DNA of 17,572 nt from Clostridia bacterium (GCA_017547395.1 JAFYPS010000164.1:1-17572); one strand, 5' to 3'. Numbered from the stretch's first letter, positions 1 through 8,349 are shown. Translations and numbers: made by a program. The notes: generated by a model not told the origin, from the sequence alone.

Positions 1-1067
1 ATTTTATTTCTATGCTCGATCAGAAAGACGGCAAGTATTCGCATTATGTAGTAATGAGCACTTCTGATTGCAACGCCAGATGCTTTTATTGTTATCAAAT
101 GGGCAGAAATAAAGCTCGTACGCATATGAGCAACGAAACTGCAAAAGAAGTAGCTAGATTTATTAAAGATACAGCTTCGAATAAAATCAGTATTCAATGG
201 TATGGAGGAGAACCTTTATATAACGATTCTGTTATTGACATTATTTGCATCTTCTTGCGTGAAAACGGAATTGTATATACTTCTTCTATGATAACAAATG
301 GGTATTTGCTTGATAAACCTGTTATTGAAAAAGCTAAAGATTTATGGAATGTAGAAAGAGTTCAAGTCGCGATAGATGGGACTGAAGAAACGTATAACAG
401 ATGCAAGGCGTATATTTACAAGGATGACGTGAGCCCTTATAGGCGAGTAATTTCAAATATAAAAGAGGCGTTGGATGCAGACATAAAAGTAAGCGTTCGT
501 GTGAATATGGATAATCATAACGTTAAAGAAATGTATGAACTTGTTGATGAGTTGTGGCATTATTTTGGAGAATATGAAGGTTTTTCTGTTTATGCTGCTG
601 GTTTGTATGAAAATGTTGGTCCAAACAATCCTGTAAGAACGGCACAATCGAGAATGGAACTAACCGACAATCTAATTGCATTTGAAGAGTACTGCTCGCA
701 AAAAGGTCTTAAGATACATAGAAAGTTTTCAGACAAGTTGACTTTAAATAGGTGCATGGCGGACAATCGCAAATCGGTTACCATCTCGCAAGACGGACTT
801 CTGGGAAAATGCGACCATCTAATGGAAACGGATACTTTTGGAAGCGTATTTAGTGATCGCGTAGACACCTCGATATTAGCATCTTTTCGTGAGAGATTGA
901 ATACAAGAGAGATGTGTGGAAAATGTCCTGTTTATCCTGAATGCATACGTTTGAGAAAGTGCAAAGATGATGGCGGCGGATGTGATGCAGCATATCAGAA
1001 GTTGAAGATTTATAAAACCAGAAGAAGAATAGAGAATGTTTTAAAAAACAAAAACAAGGCTGAATAA
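1..1067 (+). CDS. Radical SAM/SPASM domain protein, 5' end outside the window
   Basis: The protein has the radical SAM CxxxCxxC motif (C20, C24, C27 counted from the ATG at 12), which binds the 4Fe-4S cluster that cleaves S-adenosylmethionine. A WYGGEP motif follows near residues 63-68. The C-terminal part has a seven-cysteine SPASM pattern (C248, G262-x4-C267, C302, C305, C311, C317, C324), which in known families holds auxiliary Fe-S clusters. Such enzymes modify peptides (RiPP or thioether maturases) or sulfatases; the substrate here cannot be told. The frame is open to the window edge and no ribosome binding site precedes the ATG at 12, so the gene probably starts upstream, although a start at 12 is not excluded. 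It is visibly A+T-richer than its neighbours, which may mean transfer. It converges on the aminotransferase gene and ends inside a shared terminator. The family call is firm, the function open. Confidence 0.85.
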   Translation, partial: FISMLDQKDGKYSHYVVMSTSDCNARCFYCYQMGRNKARTHMSNETAKEVARFIKDTASNKISIQWYGGEPLYNDSVIDIICIFLRENGIVYTSSMITNGYLLDKPVIEKAKDLWNVERVQVAIDGTEETYNRCKAYIYKDDVSPYRRVISNIKEALDADIKVSVRVNMDNHNVKEMYELVDELWHYFGEYEGFSVYAAGLYENVGPNNPVRTAQSRMELTDNLIAFEEYCSQKGLKIHRKFSDKLTLNRCMADNRKSVTISQDGLLGKCDHLMETDTFGSVFSDRVDTSILASFRERLNTREMCGKCPVYPECIRLRKCKDDGGGCDAAYQKLKIYKTRRRIENVLKNKNKAE

Positions 1068-1080
1068 GCCTTGTTTTTTT
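1053..1080 (+). terminator. Bidirectional intrinsic terminator between convergent genes
   Basis: A perfect 9-bp stem (AACAAGGCT at 1053-1061, AGCCTTGTT at 1067-1075) has a 5-base loop. It is followed by a T run on the plus strand and preceded by an A-rich run at 1041-1054 that becomes a U run on the minus strand. It can therefore end both the radical SAM transcript and the aminotransferase transcript. The radical SAM stop codon TAA (1065-1067) lies in the loop and the first base of the right arm. Confidence 0.85.
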
Positions 1081-1088
1081 TGTTTATT

Positions 1089-2369
1089 TTACTCTGCGAG
1101 GAGTTTTTCGAGTGTTGCGAGGCGGACACACGCCGAGAGCGCCTGAATGCAAATTTCAAGCTCGTGGATGTCCGAGAAGGTGGGTGCAAGGCGGAGGTTT
1201 GCATCGCGCGGATCCTTGCCGTAGGGGTAGGTTGCGCCGGCGCCTGTGAGAACGCCGCCTGCCTGCTTCATAAGGCTCCAGATACGCTTTGCACAGCCGT
1301 CCATAACGGTGAGGCTGATAAAGTAGCCGCCGTTAGGCTTGGTCCAGCTTGCAACGCCGAGACCGCCAAGCTCTGCCTCGAGAGTTTCAAGTACGATATC
1401 GAACTTGGGGCGGATAATGTCTGCATGAAGCTCCATAAGATGACGAACGTTTTCGGCATCGCGGAGGAACTGCACGTGTCTTACCTGATTGAGCTTGTCG
1501 GCGCCGATGGTCTGTACACCGATAAGCTTCTTTGCCTGAGCCATATTGTTGTCGCTGAGTACCATTACCGCAACGCCTGCACCGGGAAAGGTGATTTTAG
1601 ACGTAGAGGCAAACTCAAGAACTCTGTCCTCGGTATTGTACTTTGCGGCAAGTTCAAAGATGTTAGCGAGTTTTTCTTCGCTGTAAACGTCGTGAATGAA
1701 GTACGCGTTGTCCCAGATGATGCGGAAGTCGGGCGCAGCGCATTCCATTTTAACGAGTCTGCGGACTACGTCACGCGCATAGGTAACACCGGTGGGGTTA
1801 GAGTACTTGGGAACGCAGATAATTCCGTGAACGTCGGGATCTTTTGCAAGCTCCTCGATTTTGTCGATGTCGGGCTGACCGTTTTCGAGGTACTCAACCG
1901 TGATCATCTCAATGCCGAGAGATTCGAGCATAGCGAAATGGCGGTCGTATCCGGGCGCGGGGCAGATGAACTTAACCTTGTCATACTTGCACCACGGTTT
2001 GCCGATGCCGGGCGCGCCGTAAAGCATAAGGCGAGTGAGTGCATCGTAAATCATATTAAGGCTTGAGTTGCCGCCGACGAAAACGTTCTTTGCAGGCACC
2101 TCGAGAAGCTCTGAGAAAAGCGCCTTCGCCTCGGGGATACCGTCGAGAAGACCGTAGTTACGGTAGTCAACGCCGCTCTCGCTGATATACTCGTGGCGGT
2201 CAAGCACCATTTCACCGAGCATTCTGTTTGAGAGGTCGAGCTGTTCGCCGATAGGCTTGCCGCGCGAAAGGTCGAGAGAAAGCTTGAGTTTGCACAGACA
2301 GTCAAATTCTATCTGCGCGCGCTTTAACTGCTCGCGCTTTTCTTCTATTGAAAGGTCTACGTATTTCAT
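1089..2369 (-). CDS. Aspartate aminotransferase, type Ic (MocR-like fold type I)
   Basis: A PLP enzyme that probably interconverts aspartate and oxaloacetate with 2-oxoglutarate and glutamate. The Y-x-NYG-x2-DG-x-PE and VGGNSSLNMIYD segments match the PF12897-type aspartate aminotransferases known from Corynebacterium. Expected active-site residues are visible in the 426-residue chain: N191 (YSNPTG), D220 and Y223 (WDNAY), K258 for the Schiff base (STSKITFPGAG), and R393 (NLRLAPTF) for the substrate carboxylate. The open frame extends to a TTG at 2390, but the ATG at 2369 is chosen because AAGGAG (2378-2383) lies 8 bases before it. The gene lies downstream of asnS in the same direction; the pair may reflect aspartate/asparagine supply, although a terminator separates them. 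Substrate specificity is inferred from the family. Confidence 0.88.
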   Translation of the reverse strand: MKYVDLSIEEKREQLKRAQIEFDCLCKLKLSLDLSRGKPIGEQLDLSNRMLGEMVLDRHEYISESGVDYRNYGLLDGIPEAKALFSELLEVPAKNVFVGGNSSLNMIYDALTRLMLYGAPGIGKPWCKYDKVKFICPAPGYDRHFAMLESLGIEMITVEYLENGQPDIDKIEELAKDPDVHGIICVPKYSNPTGVTYARDVVRRLVKMECAAPDFRIIWDNAYFIHDVYSEEKLANIFELAAKYNTEDRVLEFASTSKITFPGAGVAVMVLSDNNMAQAKKLIGVQTIGADKLNQVRHVQFLRDAENVRHLMELHADIIRPKFDIVLETLEAELGGLGVASWTKPNGGYFISLTVMDGCAKRIWSLMKQAGGVLTGAGATYPYGKDPRDANLRLAPTFSDIHELEICIQALSACVRLATLEKLLAE

Positions 2370-2385
2370 TAAAGAATCTCCTTGG

Positions 2386-2414
2386 AACAAAACGGGAAGG
2401 GAAACCCCTTCCCG
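2386..2414 (-). terminator. Intrinsic terminator after asnS
   Basis: Read on the minus strand, a perfect 9-bp stem CGGGAAGGG/CCCTTCCCG (2406-2414 and 2393-2401) with loop GTTT is followed by TTTTGTT. It begins 11 bases beyond the asnS stop and ends just before the aminotransferase ribosome binding site. The aminotransferase must therefore rely on read-through or on an unseen promoter. Confidence 0.8.
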
Positions 2415-2425
2415 ATATATTTTTA

Positions 2426-3820
2426 TTAGAACTCAGCAGAGCCTGTGGTTCTGGGGAACGCTTCAACGTCACGGATGTTGGAAACACCGGTGATGTACAT
2501 AACGAGACGTTCAAAGCCAAGGCCGAAGCCTGCGTGCTTGGTACCGCCGAAGCGACGGAGGTCGAGGTACCACCAATAGTCCTCTTCCTTAAGGCCGCAA
2601 CGCTCCATAGCGGCAGTGAGGTAGTCAAGGCGCTCTTCACGCTGAGAGCCACCGATAAGTTCGCCGACACCGGGAACGAGCATATCCATAGCCGCAACGG
2701 TCTTTCCGTCGTCGTTGAGGCGCATATAGAATGCCTTGATTTCCTTGGGGTAGTCGGTAACGAAAACGGGCTTGCCGAATACCTTTTCGGTGAGGTATCT
2801 TTCGTGCTCTGTCTGCATATCGATGCCCCAGGAAACGGGGTAATCGAACTGCGCTCCGCTTTCTTCAAGAAGCTTGATTGCTTCGGTGTAGGTAACTCTT
2901 GCAAAGTCGTTTGAAACGAGGTTGTTGAGTCTTTCGAGAAGGGTCTGGTCAACGCGGAGATTGAAGAATTCAAGCTCCTGAGCGCATGTGTCCATAACGT
3001 GGCGAACCACGAATTTAATCATATCCTCGGCGATATTCATATCGTCAACGAGGTCGGCAAAAGCCATTTCGGGCTCCATCATCCAGAATTCTGCCGCATG
3101 GCGCTGAGTGTTAGAGCGTTCTGCGCGGAAGGTGGGTCCGAAGGTGTAGATGTTACCGAAAGCCATTGCATAGGTTTCACCGTTAAGCTGACCGGAAACG
3201 GTGAGGGAGGTAGGCTTGCCGAAGAAGTCCTTGGAATAGTCAACCTTGCCGTCCTCGGTGAGCGGAATATTCTCGGGGTCGAGAGTGGTAACGCGGAACA
3301 TCTCGCCTGCGCCTTCGCAGTCGGAGGTGGTGATGATGGGAGTGTTTACGTAAACGAAGCCGCGCTCGTTAAAGAATTTGTGGATAGCAAAAGCGCACTC
3401 ACTGCGAACACGGAAAACCGCGCTGTACAGATTTGCTCTGGGGCGGAGATGTGCGATAGTGCGAAGGAACTCGGGAGAATGTCTCTTTTTCTGGAGAGGG
3501 TATTCGGGGGTAGAAGTGCCCTCAACCTCAATTGCCTCTGCCTTAAGCTCAAAAGGCTGCTTTGCCTCGGGAGTGAGGACGAGAGTGCCTGTGATAACGA
3601 AAGCGGCACCGATATTCTGCTTTGCTATTTCGGAGTAGTTGTCAAGTTTATCAGCTTCAAAAACTACCTGCAGATTGCCGAAAGCGCTGCCGTCGTTGAG
3701 TTCGATGAAACCGAAGGCGTTGCTTGCGCGGATGGAGCGCGCCCAGCCGCCTACAGTGATTTTGCTGTCGGCAAATTTTTCAGCCGCAGCGTAAATACTT
3801 TTGATAGTTGTTCTCTGCAT
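2426..3820 (-). CDS. asnS: Asparaginyl-tRNA synthetase
   Basis: A class IIb cytoplasmic aminoacyl-tRNA synthetase that charges tRNA-Asn with asparagine. The 464-residue length is usual for bacterial AsnRS. An N-terminal OB-fold anticodon-binding domain (about residues 20-105) includes [11 protein letters not shown]. The catalytic domain has motif 2 around R232 ([21 protein letters not shown]) and motif 3 at 431-438 (GFGLGFER). The C-terminal [10 protein letters not shown] is the AsnRS form of the ending, which separates it from aspartyl- and lysyl-tRNA synthetases. The ATG at 3820 is preceded by AAGAGGT (3828-3834). It has its own promoter with a leader of about 30 bases, too short for a T-box, and an intrinsic terminator follows. 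Confidence 0.97.
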   Translation of the reverse strand: MQRTTIKSIYAAAEKFADSKITVGGWARSIRASNAFGFIELNDGSAFGNLQVVFEADKLDNYSEIAKQNIGAAFVITGTLVLTPEAKQPFELKAEAIEVEGTSTPEYPLQKKRHSPEFLRTIAHLRPRANLYSAVFRVRSECAFAIHKFFNERGFVYVNTPIITTSDCEGAGEMFRVTTLDPENIPLTEDGKVDYSKDFFGKPTSLTVSGQLNGETYAMAFGNIYTFGPTFRAERSNTQRHAAEFWMMEPEMAFADLVDDMNIAEDMIKFVVRHVMDTCAQELEFFNLRVDQTLLERLNNLVSNDFARVTYTEAIKLLEESGAQFDYPVSWGIDMQTEHERYLTEKVFGKPVFVTDYPKEIKAFYMRLNDDGKTVAAMDMLVPGVGELIGGSQREERLDYLTAAMERCGLKEEDYWWYLDLRRFGGTKHAGFGLGFERLVMYITGVSNIRDVEAFPRTTGSAEF

Positions 3821-3855
3821 AGTTTTAACCTCTTAAAAATATTACATATAAAGTT

Positions 3856-3884
3856 ATTATATACCTTATTAATATAAAATGCAA
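3856..3884 (-). promoter_or_regulatory. Promoter of asnS
   Basis: On the minus strand TTGCAT (3879-3884) and TATAAT (3856-3861) are separated by 17 bases, a near-ideal sigma-A promoter. The predicted transcript start is near 3849. The region between the nth stop and asnS is A+T-rich, and the -35 box abuts the nth stop codon (3886-3888). No transcription data were available; the call is by consensus match. Confidence 0.8.
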
Positions 3885-3885
3885 A

Positions 3886-4530
3886 CTATTTTTTACATTT
3901 TATATGCTTACATACGTCTTTAAGCGGACAATCCTCGCATTTTGGGCTTCGCGCGGTGCAAATATCGCGTCCAAAGAGGACAATGCGGTGGCAAAAGTCC
4001 GACTGAATGGGTTTTTCAATGAATTTTGCAAGGATTTTTTCAATTTTTGCGGGAGACTTTTCGCTTTCGGGATAAAACCCGAGTCTGCCGCAGATGCGGA
4101 TGCAGTGGGTGTCGGTAACGATATTCGGCTGCCCGAAAAGGTCACCGAGCATAAGGTTTGCGATTTTGCGGCCGATTCCGGGGAGCATTAGCAGTTCGTC
4201 CATAGTCTGCGGAATCTTTCCGCCGTACTCGTTTTCGATTATTTTTGCCGTTTCGAGAATCGATTTTGCCTTTGTCTTGTACAGTCCGCACGGGCGCACG
4301 ATTTCTTCAAGCTCGCAAAGGTCTGCGCTTGCAAGTGCTTTTTGCGTGGGATATTTTTTCCACAGTTCCTTTGAAACTACGTTTACGCGCGCGTCGGTAC
4401 ACTGTGCCGAGAGCCGCGCCATAACGAGCAGCTTCCAGGGTTCGCCCTCGTATTCGAGGGAGCAGGCGGCATCGGGATAAAGCTTTTCAAGCTCCGCCGC
4501 CGCGATGCGTCCAAGTTCGTATTTCGTCAT
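3886..4530 (-). CDS. nth: Endonuclease III (DNA glycosylase/AP lyase)
   Basis: A base-excision repair enzyme that removes oxidised pyrimidines and cleaves the abasic strand. In the 214-residue chain the helix-hairpin-helix LPGIGRK carries the catalytic lysine K122 and VTDTH carries aspartate D140, matching K120 and D138 of the E. coli enzyme. Four cysteines at 191, 198, 201 and 207 (C-x6-C-x2-C-x5-C) form the 4Fe-4S cluster site. The ATG at 4530 has no obvious ribosome binding site. Element 1 begins 11 bases upstream of the start codon and separates it from the PBP2 gene, so nth is probably the last gene of the zapA-mre operon, with element 1 in the spacer. No intrinsic terminator is visible after it. 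Confidence 0.95.
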   Translation of the reverse strand: MTKYELGRIAAAELEKLYPDAACSLEYEGEPWKLLVMARLSAQCTDARVNVVSKELWKKYPTQKALASADLCELEEIVRPCGLYKTKAKSILETAKIIENEYGGKIPQTMDELLMLPGIGRKIANLMLGDLFGQPNIVTDTHCIRICGRLGFYPESEKSPAKIEKILAKFIEKPIQSDFCHRIVLFGRDICTARSPKCEDCPLKDVCKHIKCKK

Positions 4531-4540
4531 ATGTTTGTTG

Positions 4541-4689
4541 TAAATTAAAGGTTATGAGAACACAAAACCCAACAAATGCGGTAGGGGACGGCGCCCTCGA
4601 CGTCCCGTTTTTGCAATGGTTCGCGGGCTGTCGAAGGCGCCAGCCCCTACATTGTCATTGACATAGATGCTCTGCTAAACTTTAATTTA
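4541..4689. repeat. MITE-like element, copy 1 (149 bp)
   Basis: The ends are inverted repeats: TAAATTAAAGGTTATGAG at the left and, read in reverse, TAAATTAAAGTTTAGCAG at the right. The interior has two 27-base arms (4581-4607 and 4624-4650) that pair at 22 positions, giving a long GC-rich hairpin. The core 4552-4680 matches copy 2 (6819-6947) over 129 bases with one difference (T at 4617, G at 6884). It fills the gap between the PBP2 stop (6 bp away) and nth. There is no coding capacity. TA at both outer ends would fit TA target duplication, which is inference. Confidence 0.85.
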
Positions 4690-4694
4690 TCTTT

Positions 4695-6791
4695 CTATTG
4701 ATTTTCAAGTCTCACGTACGCTTCGCCCTTGAGGTAGGTATCGTAAAGAGCTTTTGCGGTGTATGCGGCATCCGTTCCGTTTGCGCCTTGCTCAATTACT
4801 ACCGAAACGGCGATTTTAGGCTCGTCGTACGGGGCAAAGCCGATAAAGAGAGCGTTGTCGCTCCTCTTGCCGCCGACCTGTGCAGTACCCGTTTTACCGC
4901 CGACGGAGATGTCGTAACGGCGGAAGATCCTTGCTGCCGAGCCGCTTTCGACAACGTCCTTCATTGCGCTTTTTATGGTGGGGAGAATGCCCGCTTTAAA
5001 TTCGATTTTATCAAGAATTTCCGGTTCGACCGCTTTTACGAGTTCCCCGCTCGGATACTTTTTAACCTCGCGGAGAAGGTGTGCGCGATAGCGCGTGCCG
5101 CCGTTAATCAGCGTACCCGTGTACATACAGAGCTGAATAGGTGTAAACGTGTTGTCCGACTGACCGATTGCCGCCTGAAGCGTGTTACCGGGATTCCAGA
5201 TGTTGCCTACGCTTTCGCTATAGTCGGGACCTGCTAAAATTCCGCTTTTTTCGGCAAGCTCGATGCCCGTCGGTTCGCCGAGACCGAGCATTCTGCCGTA
5301 GGAGTTCATCGTCTTTATGCCAAGGCGGTTGCCCACCTCGTAGAAGAAGTAGTTGCAGGAGTTCTGGATAGCCTGAACGACGTTTTGTGAGCCGTGGGTT
5401 CTGTTTTGTCTGAGATATATCCAGCAACGCGGGTGGTAGTCGCCAAAGTCATACGCGCCGCGGTCAACGATAATGGTGTTAACGCTGATAACGCCTTCCT
5501 GAAGAGCCGCCGCCGCAACGCCGGGCTTAAAGGTTGAGCCGGGGGCGTACGTACCCATAAGTGCGCGGTTGAGAAGAGGCTTAAGTTCGTTTGCCGCGTA
5601 TTCGTTATAGTTTTCGGTGTAGTCGGACAGCTTGAAGGTCGGGTATGATGCAATTGCTAAAATCTCACCCGTTGACGGGTCAGCGGCAACTACTGCGCCA
5701 CTGTTTGCGTCCTCGCCGTCAAACTCGTCTTTTTCGAGTGCGGCGCGCTGGTGAATGTAGACAATGTTGTCCGCAAGGGCATCTTCTGCGGTAATCTGCA
5801 GGTCGATGTCGATAGTCAGGTACACGTCGTTGCCGGGGATCGGTTCTTTCACTACCGTTTCGGAGATGATGTTTCCGTATGCATCCTCGACTATTTCAAG
5901 AGTGCCGTCACTGCCGTGGAGGTAGTCCTCGTACACCTTTTCAATGCCCGTAATTCCTACGTGTGCATCGCCGCTGTAGCCTTTATCCTTGTAGTATTCG
6001 GCGTTTTCCGCCTGAATTTTGCCGATATGACCGAGAATGTGCGATGCATAACCGTCGTAAACGTAGGTGCGCGCCGCTTCCTCGGTGATGATAACCTGAT
6101 TTATCGAAAGCTCTTTGATGAAAGTGAGCGTTTCAAGCGAAACGTTTGTTGCAAGGGTGTACGGCTCTACGCGGCTGAACTGCATATATTCCATATCAAA
6201 GCGTATGCGCATCAGTATGTCAGCCTCTTCTGCCGAGTAGCCGTCCGTATCGGTGTAGATTCCCGTTTTTCTTGAGTAGGTTGCAAGCCCGTAGCGTACG
6301 CGAAGGAAATTTATAAATTCCTCTGTGGAAGGCTCTTCGTCAAATTCAAGACGCCTAAAGAGCGATTCGAATTTTCGGACGTTTGTGGGGCTTGAGAAGA
6401 AATCCGCATTTTTCGTATACGAAGGGTAGCTTCCGTCAAAGGGGAAAACGGGAGTTGTGAGGTTGTTCTTTCCACCGCCGTTTTCTATAGCGCTAAGAGT
6501 ATTTAAAATTACTTCGTTGAACTGTGCCTTTCCCTTTGGCATTGCACCGTATTCAAGGCTGATATTGTGGTTTTCCGTATTGATAACGAGGGGCTTTCCG
6601 TTTCTGTCGTAGATTTCGCCGCGCTTTGCGGTGATGGTAACGTAGCGCGTGTTTGTTTCCTCGCTGATTATGCCGTAATAGTCAAGTCCCGTAATCTGCA
6701 GATTGACGAGCGTCACGAGGTAGAAGAGAATAACAAGGATGAACAATATGCCAAGCGCCGCCATCCTTGCGGAAATATGAAATTTTCGCAT
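4695..6791 (-). CDS. mrdA: Penicillin-binding protein 2 (class B transpeptidase of the elongasome)
   Basis: A membrane-anchored transpeptidase that cross-links peptidoglycan during side-wall growth. The 698-residue protein has a short cytoplasmic start, one membrane segment (about 12-32), the class B PBP dimerisation motif RGEIYDRNG (57-65) and a long pedestal region. The penicillin-binding domain has all three catalytic motifs: STFK (419-422, with the active serine), SCN (478-480) and KTG (633-635). It is directly downstream of mreBCD, which supports a PBP2/elongation role; no rodA is in the window. AAAGGAGGT (6797-6805) sits 5 bases before the ATG. The gene is bracketed by elements 1 and 2, nearly identical and in the same orientation. 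The alternative of a septal or sporulation class B PBP (SpoVD/FtsI type) is less likely given the neighbours and the lack of PASTA repeats. Confidence 0.93.
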   Translation of the reverse strand: MRKFHISARMAALGILFILVILFYLVTLVNLQITGLDYYGIISEETNTRYVTITAKRGEIYDRNGKPLVINTENHNISLEYGAMPKGKAQFNEVILNTLSAIENGGGKNNLTTPVFPFDGSYPSYTKNADFFSSPTNVRKFESLFRRLEFDEEPSTEEFINFLRVRYGLATYSRKTGIYTDTDGYSAEEADILMRIRFDMEYMQFSRVEPYTLATNVSLETLTFIKELSINQVIITEEAARTYVYDGYASHILGHIGKIQAENAEYYKDKGYSGDAHVGITGIEKVYEDYLHGSDGTLEIVEDAYGNIISETVVKEPIPGNDVYLTIDIDLQITAEDALADNIVYIHQRAALEKDEFDGEDANSGAVVAADPSTGEILAIASYPTFKLSDYTENYNEYAANELKPLLNRALMGTYAPGSTFKPGVAAAALQEGVISVNTIIVDRGAYDFGDYHPRCWIYLRQNRTHGSQNVVQAIQNSCNYFFYEVGNRLGIKTMNSYGRMLGLGEPTGIELAEKSGILAGPDYSESVGNIWNPGNTLQAAIGQSDNTFTPIQLCMYTGTLINGGTRYRAHLLREVKKYPSGELVKAVEPEILDKIEFKAGILPTIKSAMKDVVESGSAARIFRRYDISVGGKTGTAQVGGKRSDNALFIGFAPYDEPKIAVSVVIEQGANGTDAAYTAKALYDTYLKGEAYVRLENQ

Positions 6792-6807
6792 ATTGTACCT
6801 CCTTTAG

Positions 6808-6956
6808 TAAATTAATGTTTATGAGAACACAAAACCCAACAAATGCGGTAGGGGACGGCGCCCTCGACGTCCCGTTTTTGCAAGGGTTCGCGGGCTGTCG
6901 AAGGCGCCAGCCCCTACATTGTCATTGACATAGATGCTCTGCTAAACAATAATTCA
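6808..6956. repeat. MITE-like element, copy 2 (149 bp)
   Basis: The left end is TAAATTAATGTTTATGAG; the right end, reversed, is TGAATTATTGTTTAGCAG. The core is one base different from copy 1 and includes the same hairpin arms. It lies between mreD and mrdA within the operon, and its left end stops 2 bp from the mrdA ribosome binding site (6797-6805). The operon transcript must cross it, so it would be present in the mRNA as a large hairpin. Confidence 0.85.
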
Positions 6957-6992
6957 TACAAATAAAACTTTTTGAACGGTTTTGCAACCGCT

Positions 6993-7502
6993 TTACTCTG
7001 TTTTTTTCTTAATCTTTGAAACAATCCAGTAAATCGGCAGAGAAAACAGAGCCGATAGAAGTATACTTTGCAAAGCTCCGCTTGAGAGAAGCTTAAACGC
7101 GGATACCTGCCAGTTTGCAACGGGTGCAAAGAGGCCAAGCGCCGCGTGAAGCAGAATTCCGCCGAGAGTAAAGAGCGCCCACGGCAAAAATCCACCCGAA
7201 AAGAAGCTGCCCGAGAGACTTGTGCAAAGGAATGCAAATCCGAGATAGAAGAGCATAAAAACGAGCGGGCTGTTGCCGAAAACAAACGCCTCAAGCGCAC
7301 CGAGGACGGCCGCAAAAACACTTCCGTAGCGGATGCCCTCCCTGACCGTGAGTGCGGCAACTATCGCCACCGACAAAAACGGGGTGCCCGAGTCTCCGCC
7401 GAGCGCGGGGAAGAACGCCGCTGAAAAGCAGAGCGAAAAAAGTGAAAGAACAGCATACAAAACCGACTTTACTATCGGCTGACTGCGCACAGAAAGGAGC
7501 AT
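6993..7502 (-). CDS. mreD: Rod shape-determining membrane protein MreD
   Basis: A small polytopic membrane protein of the elongasome that works with MreB and MreC. The 169-residue sequence is almost wholly hydrophobic, with about five membrane segments (roughly 13-33, 41-62, 70-100, 104-125, 140-162) and a basic C-terminus KIKKKTE. Sequence conservation in MreD is low, so the call rests on size, hydrophobicity and position directly after mreC. The mreC stop TGA and this ATG are one base apart (TGATATG), with the ribosome binding site AGGAGG inside the end of mreC, which suggests translational coupling. Confidence 0.85.
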   Translation of the reverse strand: MLLSVRSQPIVKSVLYAVLSLFSLCFSAAFFPALGGDSGTPFLSVAIVAALTVREGIRYGSVFAAVLGALEAFVFGNSPLVFMLFYLGFAFLCTSLSGSFFSGGFLPWALFTLGGILLHAALGLFAPVANWQVSAFKLLSSGALQSILLSALFSLPIYWIVSKIKKKTE

Positions 7503-7503
7503 A

Positions 7504-8349
7504 TCAGTTTTCCTCCTCTACGCTTACGCTGTAGTCGGTCATAATCATAACCTTTGTGAGACGGTCGAGCGATGCGGCGGGCTTTATCACCGCGATTTTC
7601 GTGTGATTATACTCGTCGCCCGTAATATCCGTGATTTCTCCGATGTAAAGTCCGCGCGGATAAACGCTTCCGAGGCCGCTTGAATAGATTTTGTCTCCGA
7701 TTTCGATATCCGCGTCAAAACGGAGATACTCAAGGCGGCAAAGGCCGTCGCGGCGGAGATCAAAGTCGCCGTTTACAAGTCCGAGCGCACCGCTTCTGTC
7801 ATCGTATGCTCCGACTGAAGAATCGTAGTTTATAATTGTCGAAACGCGGCAGAAGGTGAGACCGACCTCGGTAACTCTTCCTACAACGCCGACCTCGGTA
7901 ACAACGGGCATACCCTCTTTGATGCCCGAAGTCGAGCCGCGGTCGAGGGTAAACGAGGATACAAAGCCGCCGTCACTGCCGATAACGTTCGCATCACAGA
8001 AAACAAAGTCGGTGTTTGCGCGCTTTGCTCCGAGATAGCGGCGCATCCATTCGTTTTCCTCTTCAAGAAGCTCGGCGTCGTAAATAAGGGATTCAAGCTC
8101 GTTTACGCGCTCTGCAAGAGCTTTGTTTTCCTCACGTAGTCTGTCAAACTCGGAGAAATATTCGTAAAATCCGCGAATTCCGCGTCCTACAGCGTGTGCG
8201 CCCTCAAGTGCGGGGGTGACAACAGCCATACAAACGTCTTTAACAAAGTTTCCCTGACCCATCGCAGAGAGGATGGCAGGCACTCCGCCGAGCAGTATTA
8301 CAAGAGTTATAAGAACGAAAAAAGTCTTACTCTTAAAAAAGCCGTTCAT
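7504..8349 (-). CDS. mreC: Cell shape-determining protein MreC
   Basis: A single-pass membrane protein whose outer part scaffolds PBP2 and the elongasome. The 281-residue chain has one N-terminal membrane segment (about 9-30), a heptad-like coiled coil (about 62-105, rich in Leu, Glu and Arg), then the beta-rich MreC domain with the family-typical GIKEGMPVVTEVGVVGRV (about 144-161) and GDKIYSSGLGSVYPRGLYIGEI. A good ribosome binding site (AAAGGAG, 8356-8362) precedes the ATG. It lies between mreB and mreD in the canonical order. Confidence 0.95.
   Translation of the reverse strand: MNGFFKSKTFFVLITLVILLGGVPAILSAMGQGNFVKDVCMAVVTPALEGAHAVGRGIRGFYEYFSEFDRLREENKALAERVNELESLIYDAELLEEENEWMRRYLGAKRANTDFVFCDANVIGSDGGFVSSFTLDRGSTSGIKEGMPVVTEVGVVGRVTEVGLTFCRVSTIINYDSSVGAYDDRSGALGLVNGDFDLRRDGLCRLEYLRFDADIEIGDKIYSSGLGSVYPRGLYIGEITDITGDEYNHTKIAVIKPAASLDRLTKVMIMTDYSVSVEEEN

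Noticed and set aside
1071..2066. A long plus-strand open frame opposite the aminotransferase
   Set aside because: It is the antisense shadow of a gene with clear PLP-enzyme motifs, its start lies in the terminator, and its translation resembles no protein family.
3821..3855. T-box leader upstream of asnS
   Set aside because: The predicted leader is only about 30 bases, too short for a T-box, and no specifier or antiterminator pattern is seen.
4581..4650. The hairpin of element 1 as a terminator for mrdA
   Set aside because: The stem has mismatches and no run of T follows on the minus strand, so it does not look like an intrinsic terminator.
6808..6830. Outward promoter for mrdA in element 2 (TTGGGT-17-ATTAAT on the minus strand)
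   Set aside because: The boxes are weak, and the predicted start would fall in the mrdA ribosome binding site.
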